Under the pieces are notes generated by a model, which saw only the letters and a program-made list of their open reading frames with translations, was not told where the DNA came from and did not search any database. Both the position numbers and the translations under genes were made by a program. A stretch of DNA of 41,441 nucleotides from Acidobacteriota bacterium (lineage in GTDB: Bacteria > Acidobacteriota > Blastocatellia > RBC074): NCBI GenBank assembly GCA_019639255.1, contig JAHBSF010000051.1:1-41441 (forward strand), read 5' to 3'. Positions within the stretch are counted from its first letter, which is position 1. The number at the start of each line of letters is the position of its first letter. Below are positions 27,693 through 36,858 of this stretch, in pieces.

Positions 27693-28929
27693 ACCTGATC
27701 GAACAAATATCGAACAAATATCGAACAAGTACAGAATCTCCGTAATTTCCGTCTTTTTCCGCGTATTCTGCCTATTCTGCGTTCTTTTCTGCATTCTGCC
27801 GGCTCTGTGCATATACGCTCATTCACAGAATCGCGAGAAGATCGCCGTTCCGAAACAACCTCCTCTCACTACGCGCGCAGCGCTTGTCATCATCGAGGGA
27901 TTCGGCGCCGAACAACTGCGCCGGATGGGCAACGATCTGCCAAACCTCAAGACTCTTGCCGCGCGCGGGTCATCACCCTCGATTACGGAAAGCGTTTACC
28001 CGTCGCTGCACGCTTCGGCCCGCGCGACCATCCTTACCGGAATGCTGCCGGTTGATCACGGCGTATTCGGGGATGAACCGGATGCTTCGCCGAAAAACAA
28101 CATAGAAACAATTATTGATCTCGCCGTACGCTCGGGATTATCGGTCGTCGCACCAGCAGCGCAACCGGAAGACGAAATCATACGAAAAGCCGCAGGCGCG
28201 GCCGCAAATAAAGAGATCGATCTTCTGATTGTCGAGTTTGATTCCTATGCGACTGCCGTGATGAAACACGGCACAGGCGGGCGCGAAACCATTGCGGCAA
28301 TCAGGCGAATAGACGAGGCGATAGGAAAAATAGTTGAAGCGGGCGGGAACGAAATGACCGTTGCGGTCGTCTCTGACGCAGGGCGATTGCGCACGGAGCG
28401 CGAATTCAGGCCCAACGTCATACTTGAGAGAAATGGATTTCTTGCAACCGATAAGCAGGGAAATATAACTTCATGGCGTGCAAGGGCCGAGGCGCGCGGC
28501 GGCGCCGCGGCGATTTTTGTACAGGACGCGGCGGATGAAGAACTCATTGCAGAAGTAGAAACTGCGTTCAAGGATCTCATAGAAGGATCGGAAAGTCCTG
28601 TATGGGGCGTCGTGACTCGCCGCGAAGCTGCACGCCTCGGATGCGATCCGCGTCCGGTGCTTTATCTCGACGCCGCTCCGCTTTACGTAATGTCGGACCG
28701 GGCCTCGGGCAGTTCTACCGGCAGGGCGTCGGTCAAAGTCTCATCGGGATATCTGCCGTCTCGATCCGAAACACGCCCCGTATTTATAGTCGCGGGCAGC
28801 GGGATAAAAACGAACGGGCGCATCGAATATGCCCGCCTCACAGACGTTGCGCCCACACTCGCACGGTTGCTGGGGTTGGAGATGAAGGCGGCGCGGGGTA
28901 GAGTACTGTCGGAATTTCTTCAACAGTGA
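27682..28929 (+). CDS. Secreted alkaline-phosphatase-fold protein with degenerate active site
   Basis: GTG 27682, inside the pdxJ end and with GAGG about 10 nt upstream, gives 415 residues. The hydrophobic leader (about residues 22-48, [23 protein letters not shown]) is a signal peptide or anchor. The fold is recognisable from [36 protein letters not shown], a mid-region AVVSDAGR and [15 protein letters not shown]. Active relatives have Asp in the first motif, Thr/Ser after YP and SDHG later; here these positions read Glu, His and SDAG. So the metal site looks lost and catalysis is doubtful. The leader DNA (27698-27795) resembles the palindromic repeat family. A role as a binding or scaffold protein is possible but unproven. 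Confidence 0.72.
   Translation: MIVKPDRTNIEQISNKYRISVISVFFRVFCLFCVLFCILPALCIYAHSQNREKIAVPKQPPLTTRAALVIIEGFGAEQLRRMGNDLPNLKTLAARGSSPSITESVYPSLHASARATILTGMLPVDHGVFGDEPDASPKNNIETIIDLAVRSGLSVVAPAAQPEDEIIRKAAGAAANKEIDLLIVEFDSYATAVMKHGTGGRETIAAIRRIDEAIGKIVEAGGNEMTVAVVSDAGRLRTEREFRPNVILERNGFLATDKQGNITSWRARAEARGGAAAIFVQDAADEELIAEVETAFKDLIEGSESPVWGVVTRREAARLGCDPRPVLYLDAAPLYVMSDRASGSSTGRASVKVSSGYLPSRSETRPVFIVAGSGIKTNGRIEYARLTDVAPTLARLLGLEMKAARGRVLSEFLQQ
27698..27795. repeat. Tandem 11-mers and repeat-like sequence inside a leader-coding region, possible copy i
   Basis: ATCGAACAAAT occurs three times in tandem (27698-27730, last copy with one change). It is followed by TTTCCGTCTTTTTCCGCG-type sequence like the right arm of the palindromes. 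The region encodes the signal-peptide part of the phosphatase-fold protein. No full left arm is present. Confidence 0.55.
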
Positions 28930-28939
28930 CTACATCGCT

Positions 28940-29551
28940 ATGGCATCGAATCGGGAGATTGAAGCCGCACCGGGCGGCGAGAAAACTCCGGGCGCAGAAA
29001 AATACTGCTGGCAGTGCGGCGAGGCGCTCGATTATGCAGCCCCCTACTGCCACTACTGCGGCGCCGATCTCTCCTGGCCTGAAAATCCCCCTCCGGTTGA
29101 GCAGATCATATTCCGCACGGGGCCGTCATTTTACCGAGTTGGGAAATCCTGCGCGGCGGCGGCGGCGGCTTCGCTCGCGGCAGCGGCGGGATTCGGTTAC
29201 TTCGGCGGAAGTTTCGGCGGTGTATTGATATGCACGGCGCTGTTGTTCTGCATTCCGCTGTATCGTCAGTGGCAACGTAGAAGGACAAGGTATACGCTCA
29301 GCAACCTGAGGCTCGAAATCGAAACCGGCATCCTCTCCCGTACCATACAATTGATTCCGCTGCCGAGCGTACGCGACGTAACCACGCGCGCACCGCTGCT
29401 CAAACGACTGTTCGGCGTCGGAGATGTGCTCATTGACAGTGCAGCGGCTGCGCGTAAAATAACTTTGACTGATCTGCGCCGCGCCCGAGAATTCGCCGAT
29501 CTGATTCTGACACAACTCCACCGTCTGAATCTGACTAACCGGGAGAGCTGA
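28940..29551 (+). CDS. Zinc-ribbon and PH-like (YdbS-type) membrane protein
   Basis: 203 residues. Residues 22-45 hold two CxxC pairs (CWQCGEALDYAAPYCHYCG), a zinc ribbon. Residues 68-106 are hydrophobic and rich in Ala/Gly, enough for one or two membrane passes. After RRRTRYTLSNLRLEIETGILSR comes a bacterial PH-like domain (PLPSVRDVTTRAPLLKRLFGVGDVLIDS). The order zinc ribbon, membrane, PH domain is known in membrane proteins of unknown function. The gene is 10 nt after the phosphatase-fold gene, so they are probably co-transcribed. The function is not known. Confidence 0.7.
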   Translation: MASNREIEAAPGGEKTPGAEKYCWQCGEALDYAAPYCHYCGADLSWPENPPPVEQIIFRTGPSFYRVGKSCAAAAAASLAAAAGFGYFGGSFGGVLICTALLFCIPLYRQWQRRRTRYTLSNLRLEIETGILSRTIQLIPLPSVRDVTTRAPLLKRLFGVGDVLIDSAAAARKITLTDLRRAREFADLILTQLHRLNLTNRES

Positions 29552-29680
29552 CCCCCAACCAGCCGATGTATTGGCGCCCCATGGGCAGGAGAATTATTTG
29601 GGCGCGCGCGCGTCTCGCCCGCATGTCTTGAAGATAACAATGCGGGCGAACGTACCCAGGGCTTTTTGAGGAGGGTTGCA

Positions 29681-30922
29681 TTGCCTCTACATATTCAGAT
29701 CTCGCTCACTCGCCTGACATACTGCCTGCTGCACATGAGCCTTGCGGCTGTCTTTGCACTGATTGTGGAGGCTCCGGCGTTTGGGCAGACCCCGAGTGAA
29801 AGACCGGTTGCAAGCATCATTACTACCGCTGCGCCGGAAGTTCCATCAATTACGCTGCCGGCCGAGATCCCCGGTTCGGACTGGCGCGCTGCGGGCTCTT
29901 CCCGGACTCTTACAGCCGAGCAGTTGTCCAATCACCCCGATGCGGGAATTTACCGCGAATACGGGCTTGTAGGATCGCAATCCAGAACCTATGCCCGAAC
30001 GGGTGCGCGTCTGAACATAACCGTATACCGTATGAGATTTCCATCGGGCGCCTACGGCCTTATGACCTTCCGCCGCGCCGCTATGGATGCACACAGGCGC
30101 CAATTGCAGAAGGGCCCCTATCTTGTCAGTCTGGAAATTTCTCCACCCGCCGCACAGATCGACTCCCAAACCATTCAGTCGGTGGAAAACCTTTTTGATG
30201 AAGTGGAACCGGGCGTGCCCCCCTCACTTGCAGGTCATCTGCCCGAACGCGACCGTCTGGCGGGAACCGAAACTTTTATCGTAGGCCCGGAAGCACTCCT
30301 CCGGCGCACACCGTTTGAGGCGCTGCGCGAAAGTATAAATTTCGAGGGCGGAACCTCAATAGCGGCGGCCGATTACCGAAACGGCGGCGGAAAAATGTCC
30401 CTGCTGATCGTCGAATACCACACGCCTCAAGCAGCCACCGCCGGCCATAAGGCGATGCAGGAATACGTCCTCGGTCTTGCTCCCGAAGTTCAGGAAAAAC
30501 TCATCCTCAAACGCACGGGCAACTATTTGGTTCTTGCAGCCGATTTCGAGGATCGAGCCTCGGCGCAGACTATAGTCGATGAAGTGAAGTACACCTTCGG
30601 AGTCTACTGGGAAGGGAAAAAATTCCTCTCCATACCGCTTGAGTTCCGGCCCCCCGACACCGTAGCCATAGAAGAAGCCACACAAACCGCAAAAGTGCTG
30701 CTTCAGACTTTCTACGGTATAGGCATCCTTCTCGTAGGCGCCGTTATTTGCGGCGTATTCGCCGGCTGGGCCGTTTTTTACTGGCGACGGCAGCGTCGCA
30801 GGCGCCTCGGCCTCGATAACGCATTCAGCGACGCCGGAGAATCCGTAAGACTCAACCTGGATGATTACGTCTTACAATCCGGCGAACAACAGATCAAATT
30901 TCTTGGAAAAGGCGACGACTGA
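29681..30922 (+). CDS. DUF6599-like secreted, membrane-anchored protein
   Basis: TTG 29681 is chosen because GAGGAGGG (29668-29675) lies at the right distance; a TTG at 29666 overlaps that site. The 413 residues begin with a signal peptide (LAAVFALIVEAPAFG). Between come two repeats of a DUF6599-like pattern (IYREYGLVGSQSRTYAR, YRMRFPSGAYGLMTFRR, then LIVEYHTPQAATAGHKAMQEYV). A single transmembrane helix (about 343-366, GIGILLVGAVICGVFAGWAVFYW) is followed by a basic stretch and a short acidic cytoplasmic tail. Similar proteins are widespread in acidobacteria with no known function. The family name is from memory of the pattern, not a search. Confidence 0.65.
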   Translation: MPLHIQISLTRLTYCLLHMSLAAVFALIVEAPAFGQTPSERPVASIITTAAPEVPSITLPAEIPGSDWRAAGSSRTLTAEQLSNHPDAGIYREYGLVGSQSRTYARTGARLNITVYRMRFPSGAYGLMTFRRAAMDAHRRQLQKGPYLVSLEISPPAAQIDSQTIQSVENLFDEVEPGVPPSLAGHLPERDRLAGTETFIVGPEALLRRTPFEALRESINFEGGTSIAAADYRNGGGKMSLLIVEYHTPQAATAGHKAMQEYVLGLAPEVQEKLILKRTGNYLVLAADFEDRASAQTIVDEVKYTFGVYWEGKKFLSIPLEFRPPDTVAIEEATQTAKVLLQTFYGIGILLVGAVICGVFAGWAVFYWRRQRRRRLGLDNAFSDAGESVRLNLDDYVLQSGEQQIKFLGKGDD

Positions 30923-30953
30923 AGTACAAAATCGTGAACCGGACAAAAAATGA

Positions 30954-30997
30954 GGCGACCGTGATTGAGAACCCACCCCAGACTCTTCACGGTCGCC
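30954..30997. terminator. Stem-loop after the DUF6599-like gene
   Basis: GGCGACCGTGA (30954-30964) pairs perfectly with TCACGGTCGCC (30987-30997) around a 22-nt loop. There is no U-run after it, so termination is only a guess. It is 32 nt downstream of the stop at 30922. Confidence 0.4.
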
Positions 30998-31092
30998 ACT
31001 ATCAGGAGGTTCACCCGTGCCATCTATAACGCCGTACAACGTGAAAGGTTCCCGCCGACTCCAGTAACACCCAATTAATTAAGGCTAAGACG

Positions 31093-31192
31093 AAACCGCG
31101 GAAGACGCAGAAAGAATGACGCGGAAATCACGGAAAAAGAGTGTAATTTCCGTGATTTCCGCGTCCTTGTTTCCGCGTCTTCCGCGGTTTTT
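31093..31192. repeat. Palindromic boundary repeat, copy j
   Basis: The left arm AACCGCGGAAGACGC pairs with GCGTCTTCCGCGGTT, and GCGGAAATCACGGAAA pairs with TTTCCGTGATTTCCGC. The outer end differs from AGAGATAACGG copies but the unit structure is the same. The right arm ends in TTTTT next to the dnaN stop, so it can act as a terminator between convergent genes. Confidence 0.88.
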
Positions 31193-31193
31193 G

Positions 31194-32300
31194 TTACAGC
31201 CGCATGGGCATGATGATGTAGCGGAAATCGTAGTCGCCGTCTACCTGGGGGCGAATCTGCGCCTGCGAATTTCCGTCCTTGAACTCGAAGGCCACCTGTC
31301 CGTCCTGCACTACGTTGAAGAATTCATTCAGATACTGGGCGTTGAAGCCCACGGCGATCTGCGCCCCATCGTATTCCACCGGGATCGACTCGCCGGCTTC
31401 GCCCACGTCGGCGGCCTGCGAAGTAATGTTCATCTGACCGGAGCCGAGATCGAACTTTATCAGATGCGAGCGCTCGTCGGCCATCAGCGCAACGCGGCGA
31501 ATGGCCGAGGCTATGCGCGCGCTTTCGATAAGAAGTCGATGCTGGTTGTCCTTGGGCAGCACCATCTCGTAATTGGGGAACTGACCGCTCAAAAGGCGCG
31601 AGGAAAGATGACGCCTTCCGACGCGAAAGTACAAGTGATTGTCGTCGTAGCCGAATACGACGGTTTCTTCCGTATCGGCGCACAGTTTGGCAAGTTCGGT
31701 CAGCGCCTTGCGCGGTATTATCACGTCAAGCTTGCCGCCGTTCATCCCGAAACTGCCCTGCTTTTCGATAAAGGCCAGCCTGTGACCGTCGGTAGCCACC
31801 ATGCGCAGGGTATCGGCCGAGAGTTCGAACTTCGCCCCGTTGAGCGAATACCTCGACTCTTCGTTCGTAATGGCAAACGCCGTGCGGCTGATCAGTGTTC
31901 GCACCATATCGGCCGGAATCTCTATGGGCTGCCCTCTGAACTCCTGAACCTCCGGAAAACTTTCCTTCGCTACCCACGGCATGCGAAACCGCGACCGCTC
32001 GCACACAATGCTCAACTGATCCTGCCCATTGCACCGAACCTCGATATCGGACTCAGGCAACGCCCGCACGATCTCAAATAGCTTCTTGGCCTGTACGCAA
32101 ACCGCTCCGGCTTCCTTTACCTCCGCATCCACTACCGTGGATAGCGAAAGATCCAGATCCGTTCCCCGTATCTTCAACTCACTGCCCTGCGCCTCGATCA
32201 GCAGATTCGAAAGTATCGGAATCGTGCTCTTTCGCTCCACTACTCCCTGAACGAAACCCAATTCCTTTAGAAATGTACTCTTCCCTATCCTGAATTCCAT
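31194..32300 (-). CDS. dnaN: DNA polymerase III sliding clamp, beta subunit
   Basis: 368 residues starting [26 protein letters not shown] lies 9 nt before the ATG. Three clamp domains are visible: [10 protein letters not shown], then [18 protein letters not shown] and the [10 protein letters not shown] motif, then the C-terminal RYIIMPMRL, close to the usual MPMRL end. DnaN encircles DNA and tethers the polymerase. It lies downstream of dnaA on the same strand with oriC between. Confidence 0.97.
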   Translation of the reverse strand: MEFRIGKSTFLKELGFVQGVVERKSTIPILSNLLIEAQGSELKIRGTDLDLSLSTVVDAEVKEAGAVCVQAKKLFEIVRALPESDIEVRCNGQDQLSIVCERSRFRMPWVAKESFPEVQEFRGQPIEIPADMVRTLISRTAFAITNEESRYSLNGAKFELSADTLRMVATDGHRLAFIEKQGSFGMNGGKLDVIIPRKALTELAKLCADTEETVVFGYDDNHLYFRVGRRHLSSRLLSGQFPNYEMVLPKDNQHRLLIESARIASAIRRVALMADERSHLIKFDLGSGQMNITSQAADVGEAGESIPVEYDGAQIAVGFNAQYLNEFFNVVQDGQVAFEFKDGNSQAQIRPQVDGDYDFRYIIMPMRL

Positions 32301-32335
32301 CTCTGATCTCTCCTTACTCGCGCCGCTCCCCTTTT

Positions 32336-32579
32336 ACTACTTCTACCAAAAAATAAACCCATGTATTAATACAGTAGTATTAGTAGGGCCTGTGGAAAAG
32401 TGGAAAAAGTTTGCAAAACACTGAAAATACAGTGCTTACTACCTGTCTCCCTTGTGGAAAAAGCTGTGGATGAATTGTGCAAAACTCAAAAAACTGTGGA
32501 AAACTTTTTGACCTTTTCGAGTTTTCCACAGAGATCCACAGAGATCCACAGGGGGGGGGTGTGGAAAAGTCTGCTAAAG
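32336..32579. other. Replication origin oriC between dnaA and dnaN
   Basis: The AT-rich start (32336-32385) contains TACTACTTCTACC and, on the - strand, the trios TAC TAA TAC TAC (32374-32385). A GC spacer (32386-32390) separates these from the DnaA box TTTTCCACA (32391-32399 on -). Other boxes: TGTGGAAAA at 32453, 32495 and 32560, TGTGGATGA at 32465, TTTTCCACA at 32522, and GATCCACA-type sites at 32532 and 32542 spaced 10 bp. This is the known basal unwinding layout (box, GC spacer, trios). A run of nine G (32551-32559) lies between inverted boxes. The box type is TTTTCCACA, not TTATCCACA. Confidence 0.9.
32374..32399 (-). promoter_or_regulatory. Basal unwinding element: DnaA box, GC spacer and DnaA trios
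   Basis: Read on the - strand: TTTTCCACA, then GGCCC, then TAC TAA TAC TAC followed by AT-rich DNA. In other bacteria DnaA extends from such a box onto the trios to melt the origin. This gives the likely opening site. Confidence 0.75.
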
Positions 32580-33986
32580 CTATTTACAACTAGCAATTAG
32601 GCTGTTAATAAGCCTGTGGAAACTTCCTTTTTGTTCATAAAGGTTCCCGATCTTGTTGATGCTGTGGAGGACGGTGGTATGGTGTTTTCCGCCGAACTCG
32701 CGGCCGATTTCCGGAAGGCTGGCCTTGGTCAGCATCTTGCAAAGATACATCGCCACCTGGCGCGGAACGGCGATGTTTCGGGAATTGGATTTTGATTTCA
32801 GGTCCGCTACGCGCAGGTTATAGGAATCGGCTACGACCTTCTGTATGATCTCGATAGTGACGGAGCGATCCTCTTCCTCGATGATGTTTTTTATGGCTTC
32901 CTGGGCAAGCGACAGTCCGATGGGTTCTCCGCGCAGGGATGCGAGTGCGGTCAACCGGACGAGGGAGCCTTCGAGTTCGCGTATATTCGACTTGATTTTG
33001 CTTGCGATAAACAGCGCCACATTATCCGGCAGGCTTATGCGCTCGATTTCCGCCTTCTTGCGCAGAATTGCCACCTTGGTTTCAAGGTCGGGCGGTTGTA
33101 TGTCGGCTATAAGCCCCCACTCGAACCGCGAATGGAGCCGCTCTTCGAGCGTCGGGATTTCGCGCGGCGGGCAGTCGGAGGAAATAATTATCTGTTTTTG
33201 CCCGTCGTAAAGCGCGTTGAAGGTATGGAAAAATTCTTCCTGCGTGCGCTCCTTGCCCGCGATAAACTGAATGTCGTCAATAAGCAGGATGTCTATTGAC
33301 CGGTACTTCTCGCGGAATGTCGAGGTCTTGTCGTAGCGGATGGCGTTGATCAGTTCATTCATGAACTTCTCGGCCGAAATATAGCACAGGCGCAGATGCC
33401 GGTTGAGTTCCTTGACGCGGTGGCCGATGGCGCACATAAGGTGCGTTTTGCCGAGCCCCACGCCTCCGTATATGTATAACGGATTGTATGTTTTAGATGG
33501 AGACTCCGCTACGGCGAGCGAGGCTGCATGAGCAAACTGATTGCACGATCCGACCACAAACGTGTCGAAGCTGTACCTCTGGTTGAGCGAGAGTTCGAGC
33601 GGTTCGAGATCGGAAAATCCGGCGGGCCGAATTTGTCTATTCTCAGTTAGCGGAAGTACCGGGCCGGAACCGTTCCCGTTTGAGGATAAACTATTGCCGT
33701 TCTTCAGGTTAAGACCTGCATGTTCCCCATCGCCGTTCTTTTCCGCATCCACCTGAAAATTGAACTCGCGCCCGGCAAGCTCGACCTCTTCGAGCGATTC
33801 TTCCAGCACATCCCGGTAGTTGTTCAGTATCCAGTCCTCAAAAACCTGATCCGGAACCGCAAGATGGATCGTCCGAGGATCGCTTCCAAGATAGTTGATC
33901 GGCCTGAACCAGGTAGTGAAGCTCTCGTGATTGATTCTCTTCTCCACAGCCGAAAGAACGGATTCCCACACGTTGCCGTTGCTCAT
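32580..33986 (-). CDS. dnaA: Chromosomal replication initiator DnaA
   Basis: 468 residues, with AAAGGTG before the ATG. Domain I begins [14 protein letters not shown]; an Asn/Gly/Ser-rich linker (about 88-112) is domain II. Domain III has Walker [12 protein letters not shown], Walker [12 protein letters not shown] and sensor SRFEWGL. Domain IV has the DNA-binding signature [15 protein letters not shown]. The usual Asp after GGR/GGK is His here (GKHHTTV). DnaA melts oriC after ATP-dependent assembly on boxes located directly downstream (32391-32568). It is followed by dnaN. Confidence 0.97.
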   Translation of the reverse strand: MSNGNVWESVLSAVEKRINHESFTTWFRPINYLGSDPRTIHLAVPDQVFEDWILNNYRDVLEESLEEVELAGREFNFQVDAEKNGDGEHAGLNLKNGNSLSSNGNGSGPVLPLTENRQIRPAGFSDLEPLELSLNQRYSFDTFVVGSCNQFAHAASLAVAESPSKTYNPLYIYGGVGLGKTHLMCAIGHRVKELNRHLRLCYISAEKFMNELINAIRYDKTSTFREKYRSIDILLIDDIQFIAGKERTQEEFFHTFNALYDGQKQIIISSDCPPREIPTLEERLHSRFEWGLIADIQPPDLETKVAILRKKAEIERISLPDNVALFIASKIKSNIRELEGSLVRLTALASLRGEPIGLSLAQEAIKNIIEEEDRSVTIEIIQKVVADSYNLRVADLKSKSNSRNIAVPRQVAMYLCKMLTKASLPEIGREFGGKHHTTVLHSINKIGNLYEQKGSFHRLINSLIASCK

Positions 33987-34465
33987 AACTCACCTTTCAA
34001 CCCCGGCCGGGCACCTGACGCACCTTGCTCTCTATTCCTGCATCACTTCTTCAGCACATCTGTTTTGCGTTTGTTCAGGTCACATACTATGCATTCACCT
34101 TCGCCCCATTGCAAGAAGTTTTCCACAGTGTGGAAAACTTATTTTGAATTATCCCTTACCACACTTAAAGTCTGATTTATCATATAAATACGTGTGAATT
34201 TGCTGCATTGGTGGGCACTGTTTTTCGCGCATCATGCCGGCAATAAGAAAGGGAAAAACGCAGTTCGTATGAAGCAGGGCGCAGTATGGGGATTTAATGT
34301 AAAACTGAAAGCTCGGGTGTTAAGTTGCTTTCAGATCCATCTAAACGATTGGAAGTATGAAGATTGTCCGGCTTCCCAAAAAAAAGTCGCAATGATAGAA
34401 TGCATCGGTCTAAAACGCAACCGGGTCGCAGCAACAATCTCAGAACCATTCCTGGCGCGGGGCAG
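33987..34465. promoter_or_regulatory. Divergent dnaA/fur intergenic region with DnaA-box palindrome
   Basis: The 479-nt gap has no convincing gene. At 34117-34141, AAGTTTTCCACAGTGTGGAAAACTT is a perfect inverted pair of TTTTCCACA boxes, upstream of dnaA, probably autoregulation or a second origin subregion. A smaller CTGAAAGC/GCTTTCAG stem lies at 34305-34334. AT-rich sequence at 34141-34200 may contain promoters, but I cannot place them with confidence. Confidence 0.7.
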
Positions 34466-34918
34466 ATGCAGAAAGAAAAAGAAATCTTTTTCGATCACCT
34501 GAGACAATCAGGTCTGAAGCGAACGTCGCAACGCGAGTTGATCCTGGAGGTTTTTCTGGAAACCGAGGGGCATTCGAGCGCCGAGGATCTCTACAACCTC
34601 ATCAAGGCGCGCGATCCGCTCGTGGGCGTAACCACGGTTTACAGGACGCTGAAGCTCCTTGTCGAGTGCGGACTTGCGCGCGAGGAGCACCTCGGCGACG
34701 GGCGAACCCGGTACGAACACCTTTACAACCATCAGCATCACGACCATCTGATCTGCACCATATGCGGTAATCTGATAGAGTTCTACAGCGAGGTAATCGA
34801 AAACAAGCAGGACGAAATCGCCAAACAGTACGGTTTCCGCCCAACTCACCACAGTTTGCGCATATTCGGCCTGTGCGCCGAGTGCGACGCCAAACGCATA
34901 TCGGCCGCAGCCGTCTGA
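34466..34918 (+). CDS. fur: Fur-family metal-dependent transcriptional regulator
   Basis: ATG 34466 ([16 protein letters not shown]) is used; an in-frame extension to 34364 looks unlike the family. The 150-residue product has the winged-helix domain ([39 protein letters not shown]) and the dimer/metal domain with [18 protein letters not shown] and [11 protein letters not shown], two CxxC pairs for structural zinc. It would regulate genes by iron or zinc, or by peroxide. It is divergent from dnaA. A Fur or Zur/PerR identity cannot be settled from the sequence; deoC follows 13 nt after the stop. Confidence 0.9.
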   Translation: MQKEKEIFFDHLRQSGLKRTSQRELILEVFLETEGHSSAEDLYNLIKARDPLVGVTTVYRTLKLLVECGLAREEHLGDGRTRYEHLYNHQHHDHLICTICGNLIEFYSEVIENKQDEIAKQYGFRPTHHSLRIFGLCAECDAKRISAAAV

Positions 34919-34931
34919 ATCGTTTCCGCAC

Positions 34932-35807
34932 ATGACTTCCGAACTGGATTCGATTGTTGAACAGATAACGGACCTGATCGTAGCCCGTTTACGCAGCGAA
35001 AACGGCATCGAGGTCGACGATCGCCCTGTGTGCAGTCCGCATCACATAGCGTGCGCGATACAGGCCGGCGCCACACGCATAGGGCTTGCCCCCGGCCAGG
35101 CAGAAGCGGGCGCGGGCGATGTAGCCCGTTTTATCGACCATACGCTGCTCAAACCCGAAGCAACCCGCGCTGAAATAGAGAAACTTTGCGCCGAGGCCCG
35201 CGCAAACGGATTCGCATCCGTTTGCGTCAATCCCACCTGGGTAAAGGAATCCGCATTTGCTCTTTACGGTTCGCCCGTCAAGGTATGCACGGTGATAGGT
35301 TTTCCGCTAGGGGCGACGCTGCCCGATGTAAAGGCGTACGAAACCCGGCGCGCAATATTCGACGGCGCTACGGAAATCGACATGGTTCTCAACATAGGCG
35401 CTCTTCGCTCCGGAGACGACGATCTGGTGCGCCGCGACATAAGCGCCGTAGTCGATGCGGCGCACGACGCCTGTGCAATCGTAAAGGTGATTCTCGAAAC
35501 CGCACTTCTGACCGATGAGGAAAAGGTGCGGGCCTGTATGCTTGCAAAGGAGGCCGGCGCGGATTTCGTCAAGACTTCGACGGGATTCAGCAAGGGAGGA
35601 GCTACCGTAGGAGACATAGCGCTGATGCGCCGCACGGTGGGAAGCGAAATGGGAGTAAAAGCCGCGGGCGGCGTTAAGGATCTGGCTTCCGCGCGCGAGA
35701 TGATAGAGGCCGGAGCCACGCGCATAGGCGCAAGCGCCGGCGTGCGTATAGTTCAGGAATCGAAGGGACGCAAATCCGCTGCTGAGTCTCCAGCGGGCTC
35801 GTATTGA
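34932..35807 (+). CDS. deoC: Deoxyribose-phosphate aldolase with N-terminal extension
   Basis: 291 residues. The aldolase starts near residue 60 ([20 protein letters not shown]). Catalytic regions are [45 protein letters not shown] and [15 protein letters not shown], with the Schiff-base Lys in the last. It cleaves 2-deoxyribose 5-phosphate to glyceraldehyde 3-phosphate and acetaldehyde. The first 60 residues are an addition: an amphipathic segment ([14 protein letters not shown]) then [18 protein letters not shown]. Such N-terminal helices direct enzymes into bacterial microcompartments in some phyla, but no shell gene is in the window. Gene order after fur suggests co-transcription. Confidence 0.93.
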   Translation: MTSELDSIVEQITDLIVARLRSENGIEVDDRPVCSPHHIACAIQAGATRIGLAPGQAEAGAGDVARFIDHTLLKPEATRAEIEKLCAEARANGFASVCVNPTWVKESAFALYGSPVKVCTVIGFPLGATLPDVKAYETRRAIFDGATEIDMVLNIGALRSGDDDLVRRDISAVVDAAHDACAIVKVILETALLTDEEKVRACMLAKEAGADFVKTSTGFSKGGATVGDIALMRRTVGSEMGVKAAGGVKDLASAREMIEAGATRIGASAGVRIVQESKGRKSAAESPAGSY

Positions 35808-35822
35808 GGCGGATACGCCTGG

Positions 35823-35852
35823 TTGACGATCATTGAGGGGGTTTGTTAATAT
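35823..35852 (+). promoter_or_regulatory. Possible sigma-70 promoter for tRNA-Val
   Basis: TTGACG (35823-35828) and TAATAT (35847-35852) are 18 nt apart, and the tRNA begins 14 nt further on. The fit is moderate. Confidence 0.45.
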
Positions 35853-35866
35853 CCGGTTCGAATTCA

Positions 35867-35938
<72 letters not shown>

Positions 35939-35942
35939 TAAC

Positions 35943-36050
35943 AGAGAATACGAAACAAACGAAAAAAAACGGAAATCACGGAAACGGAAGTCACGGAAAA
36001 CGTCATTCCTTCCGTGATTTCCGTTTTTTTCCGTTTGTTCCGTACTCTCT
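35943..36050. repeat. Palindromic boundary repeat, copy k
   Basis: Left arm AGAGAATACGAAACAAACGA, then ACGGAAATCACGGAA. Right arm TTCCGTGATTTCCG, then CCGTTTGTTCCGTACTCTCT. It lies between tRNA-Val and the selenoprotein gene, both on +. Confidence 0.9.
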
Positions 36051-36074
36051 CTTTCACTCCAGTTACTTCGGGTT

Positions 36075-36815
36075 ATGGCCAGTTACGACGACCTCAGCAC
36101 GGTGACCAGAGCGTTTATGAAGCGCTTTCCATTTGCGCGCCACCGGATCGATCCGGTTCCCCGGGCGCGCCTGGAAAAACCGCTTGCTCAGTGCCGTTTT
36201 GCGCTCGTTACCACATCCGGTCTTCATACTCCGGAGCAGAAGGACTTCGATTACCGGAAAGCGCTCGGCGATACGTCGTTTCGCGAAATTCCCAACAATA
36301 TAGATATAAGCACGCTCGGCGAATCGCATCGCAGCCCGTCGTGGGATCATCGCGGGCTTGCGGCGGATCGCAATCTGGCGTTTCCCCTGGACCGCTTTCG
36401 CGAACTCGAAGCGCGCGGCTCAATCGGCCCGCTCAATCATCGCCACTTCAGTTTTATGGGCTCGATCATCGGGGTCAAACCGCTCGTAGGGAAAACCGCT
36501 CCCGAAGTTGCCCGCATGCTCGCGGAAGACAAAGTGGACGCCGTTTTGCTCACGCCCGTATGACCGATGTGCGGCCAGACGGTCTGTCTGGTGCAGGCGG
36601 CGATTGAACGCGAGGGAATTGCGACGGTATCGATTTCGCTGCTCCGGGAAGTAACGTCCATACTGCAACCGCCGCGCGCAATGCACGTCCCGTTCCCTAT
36701 GGGTTTTCCGCTCGGCGCGCCGAACGATCCCGAACTCCAGCATCGAGTCATCGCCGCAGCCCTGAAACTACTCTACCGCACAGACGTTCCGGTGCTCGAA
36801 GAATACACAGAGTAA
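36075..36815 (+). CDS. GrdB-related selenoprotein with an in-frame TGA (Sec) at 36561
   Basis: One frame runs from ATG 36075 to TAA at 36815, interrupted only by TGA at 36561-36563. Read as Sec the product is 246 residues with the motif LLTPV-U-PMCGQTVCLVQ (Sec163, Cys166), a UxxC redox site. Upstream CRFALVTTSGLHTPEQ, SFREIPNNIDISTLG, FPLDRFRELEARG and downstream GIATVSISLL and HVPFPMGFPLGAPNDPELQHRV fit the glycine/sarcosine/betaine reductase selenoprotein B-like family, whose members often have Sec or Cys here. A hairpin starting 11 nt after the TGA supports recoding. The function in acidobacteria is not known. A simple nonsense mutation is the alternative, but both halves look conserved. 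Confidence 0.85.
36570..36595 (+). promoter_or_regulatory. Bacterial SECIS-like hairpin after the Sec codon
   Basis: CCAGAC (36575-36580) pairs with GTCTGG (36586-36591) around GGTCT. The stem starts 11 nt after the TGA. An outer TGC/GCA pair (36570-36572, 36593-36595) can extend it with a bulged G. The spacing and the GGUCU loop resemble the E. coli fdhF SECIS. Confidence 0.75.
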
Positions 36816-36858
36816 CACAACGAGTAACTGTAGAAGTAACACAAGGAGTAACACCTAG

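Noticed and set aside
30954-30997. Small RNA or riboswitch
   Set aside because: Only one simple stem is visible; no known riboswitch pattern.
31116-32081. + strand open frame opposite dnaN
   Set aside because: Antisense to a normal-length DnaN; low-complexity-like translation.
36075-36563. Two separate genes, or a nonsense-mutated pseudogene, around the TGA at 36561
   Set aside because: Frame, conserved sequence on both sides, the UxxC context and the hairpin all favour one recoded selenoprotein.
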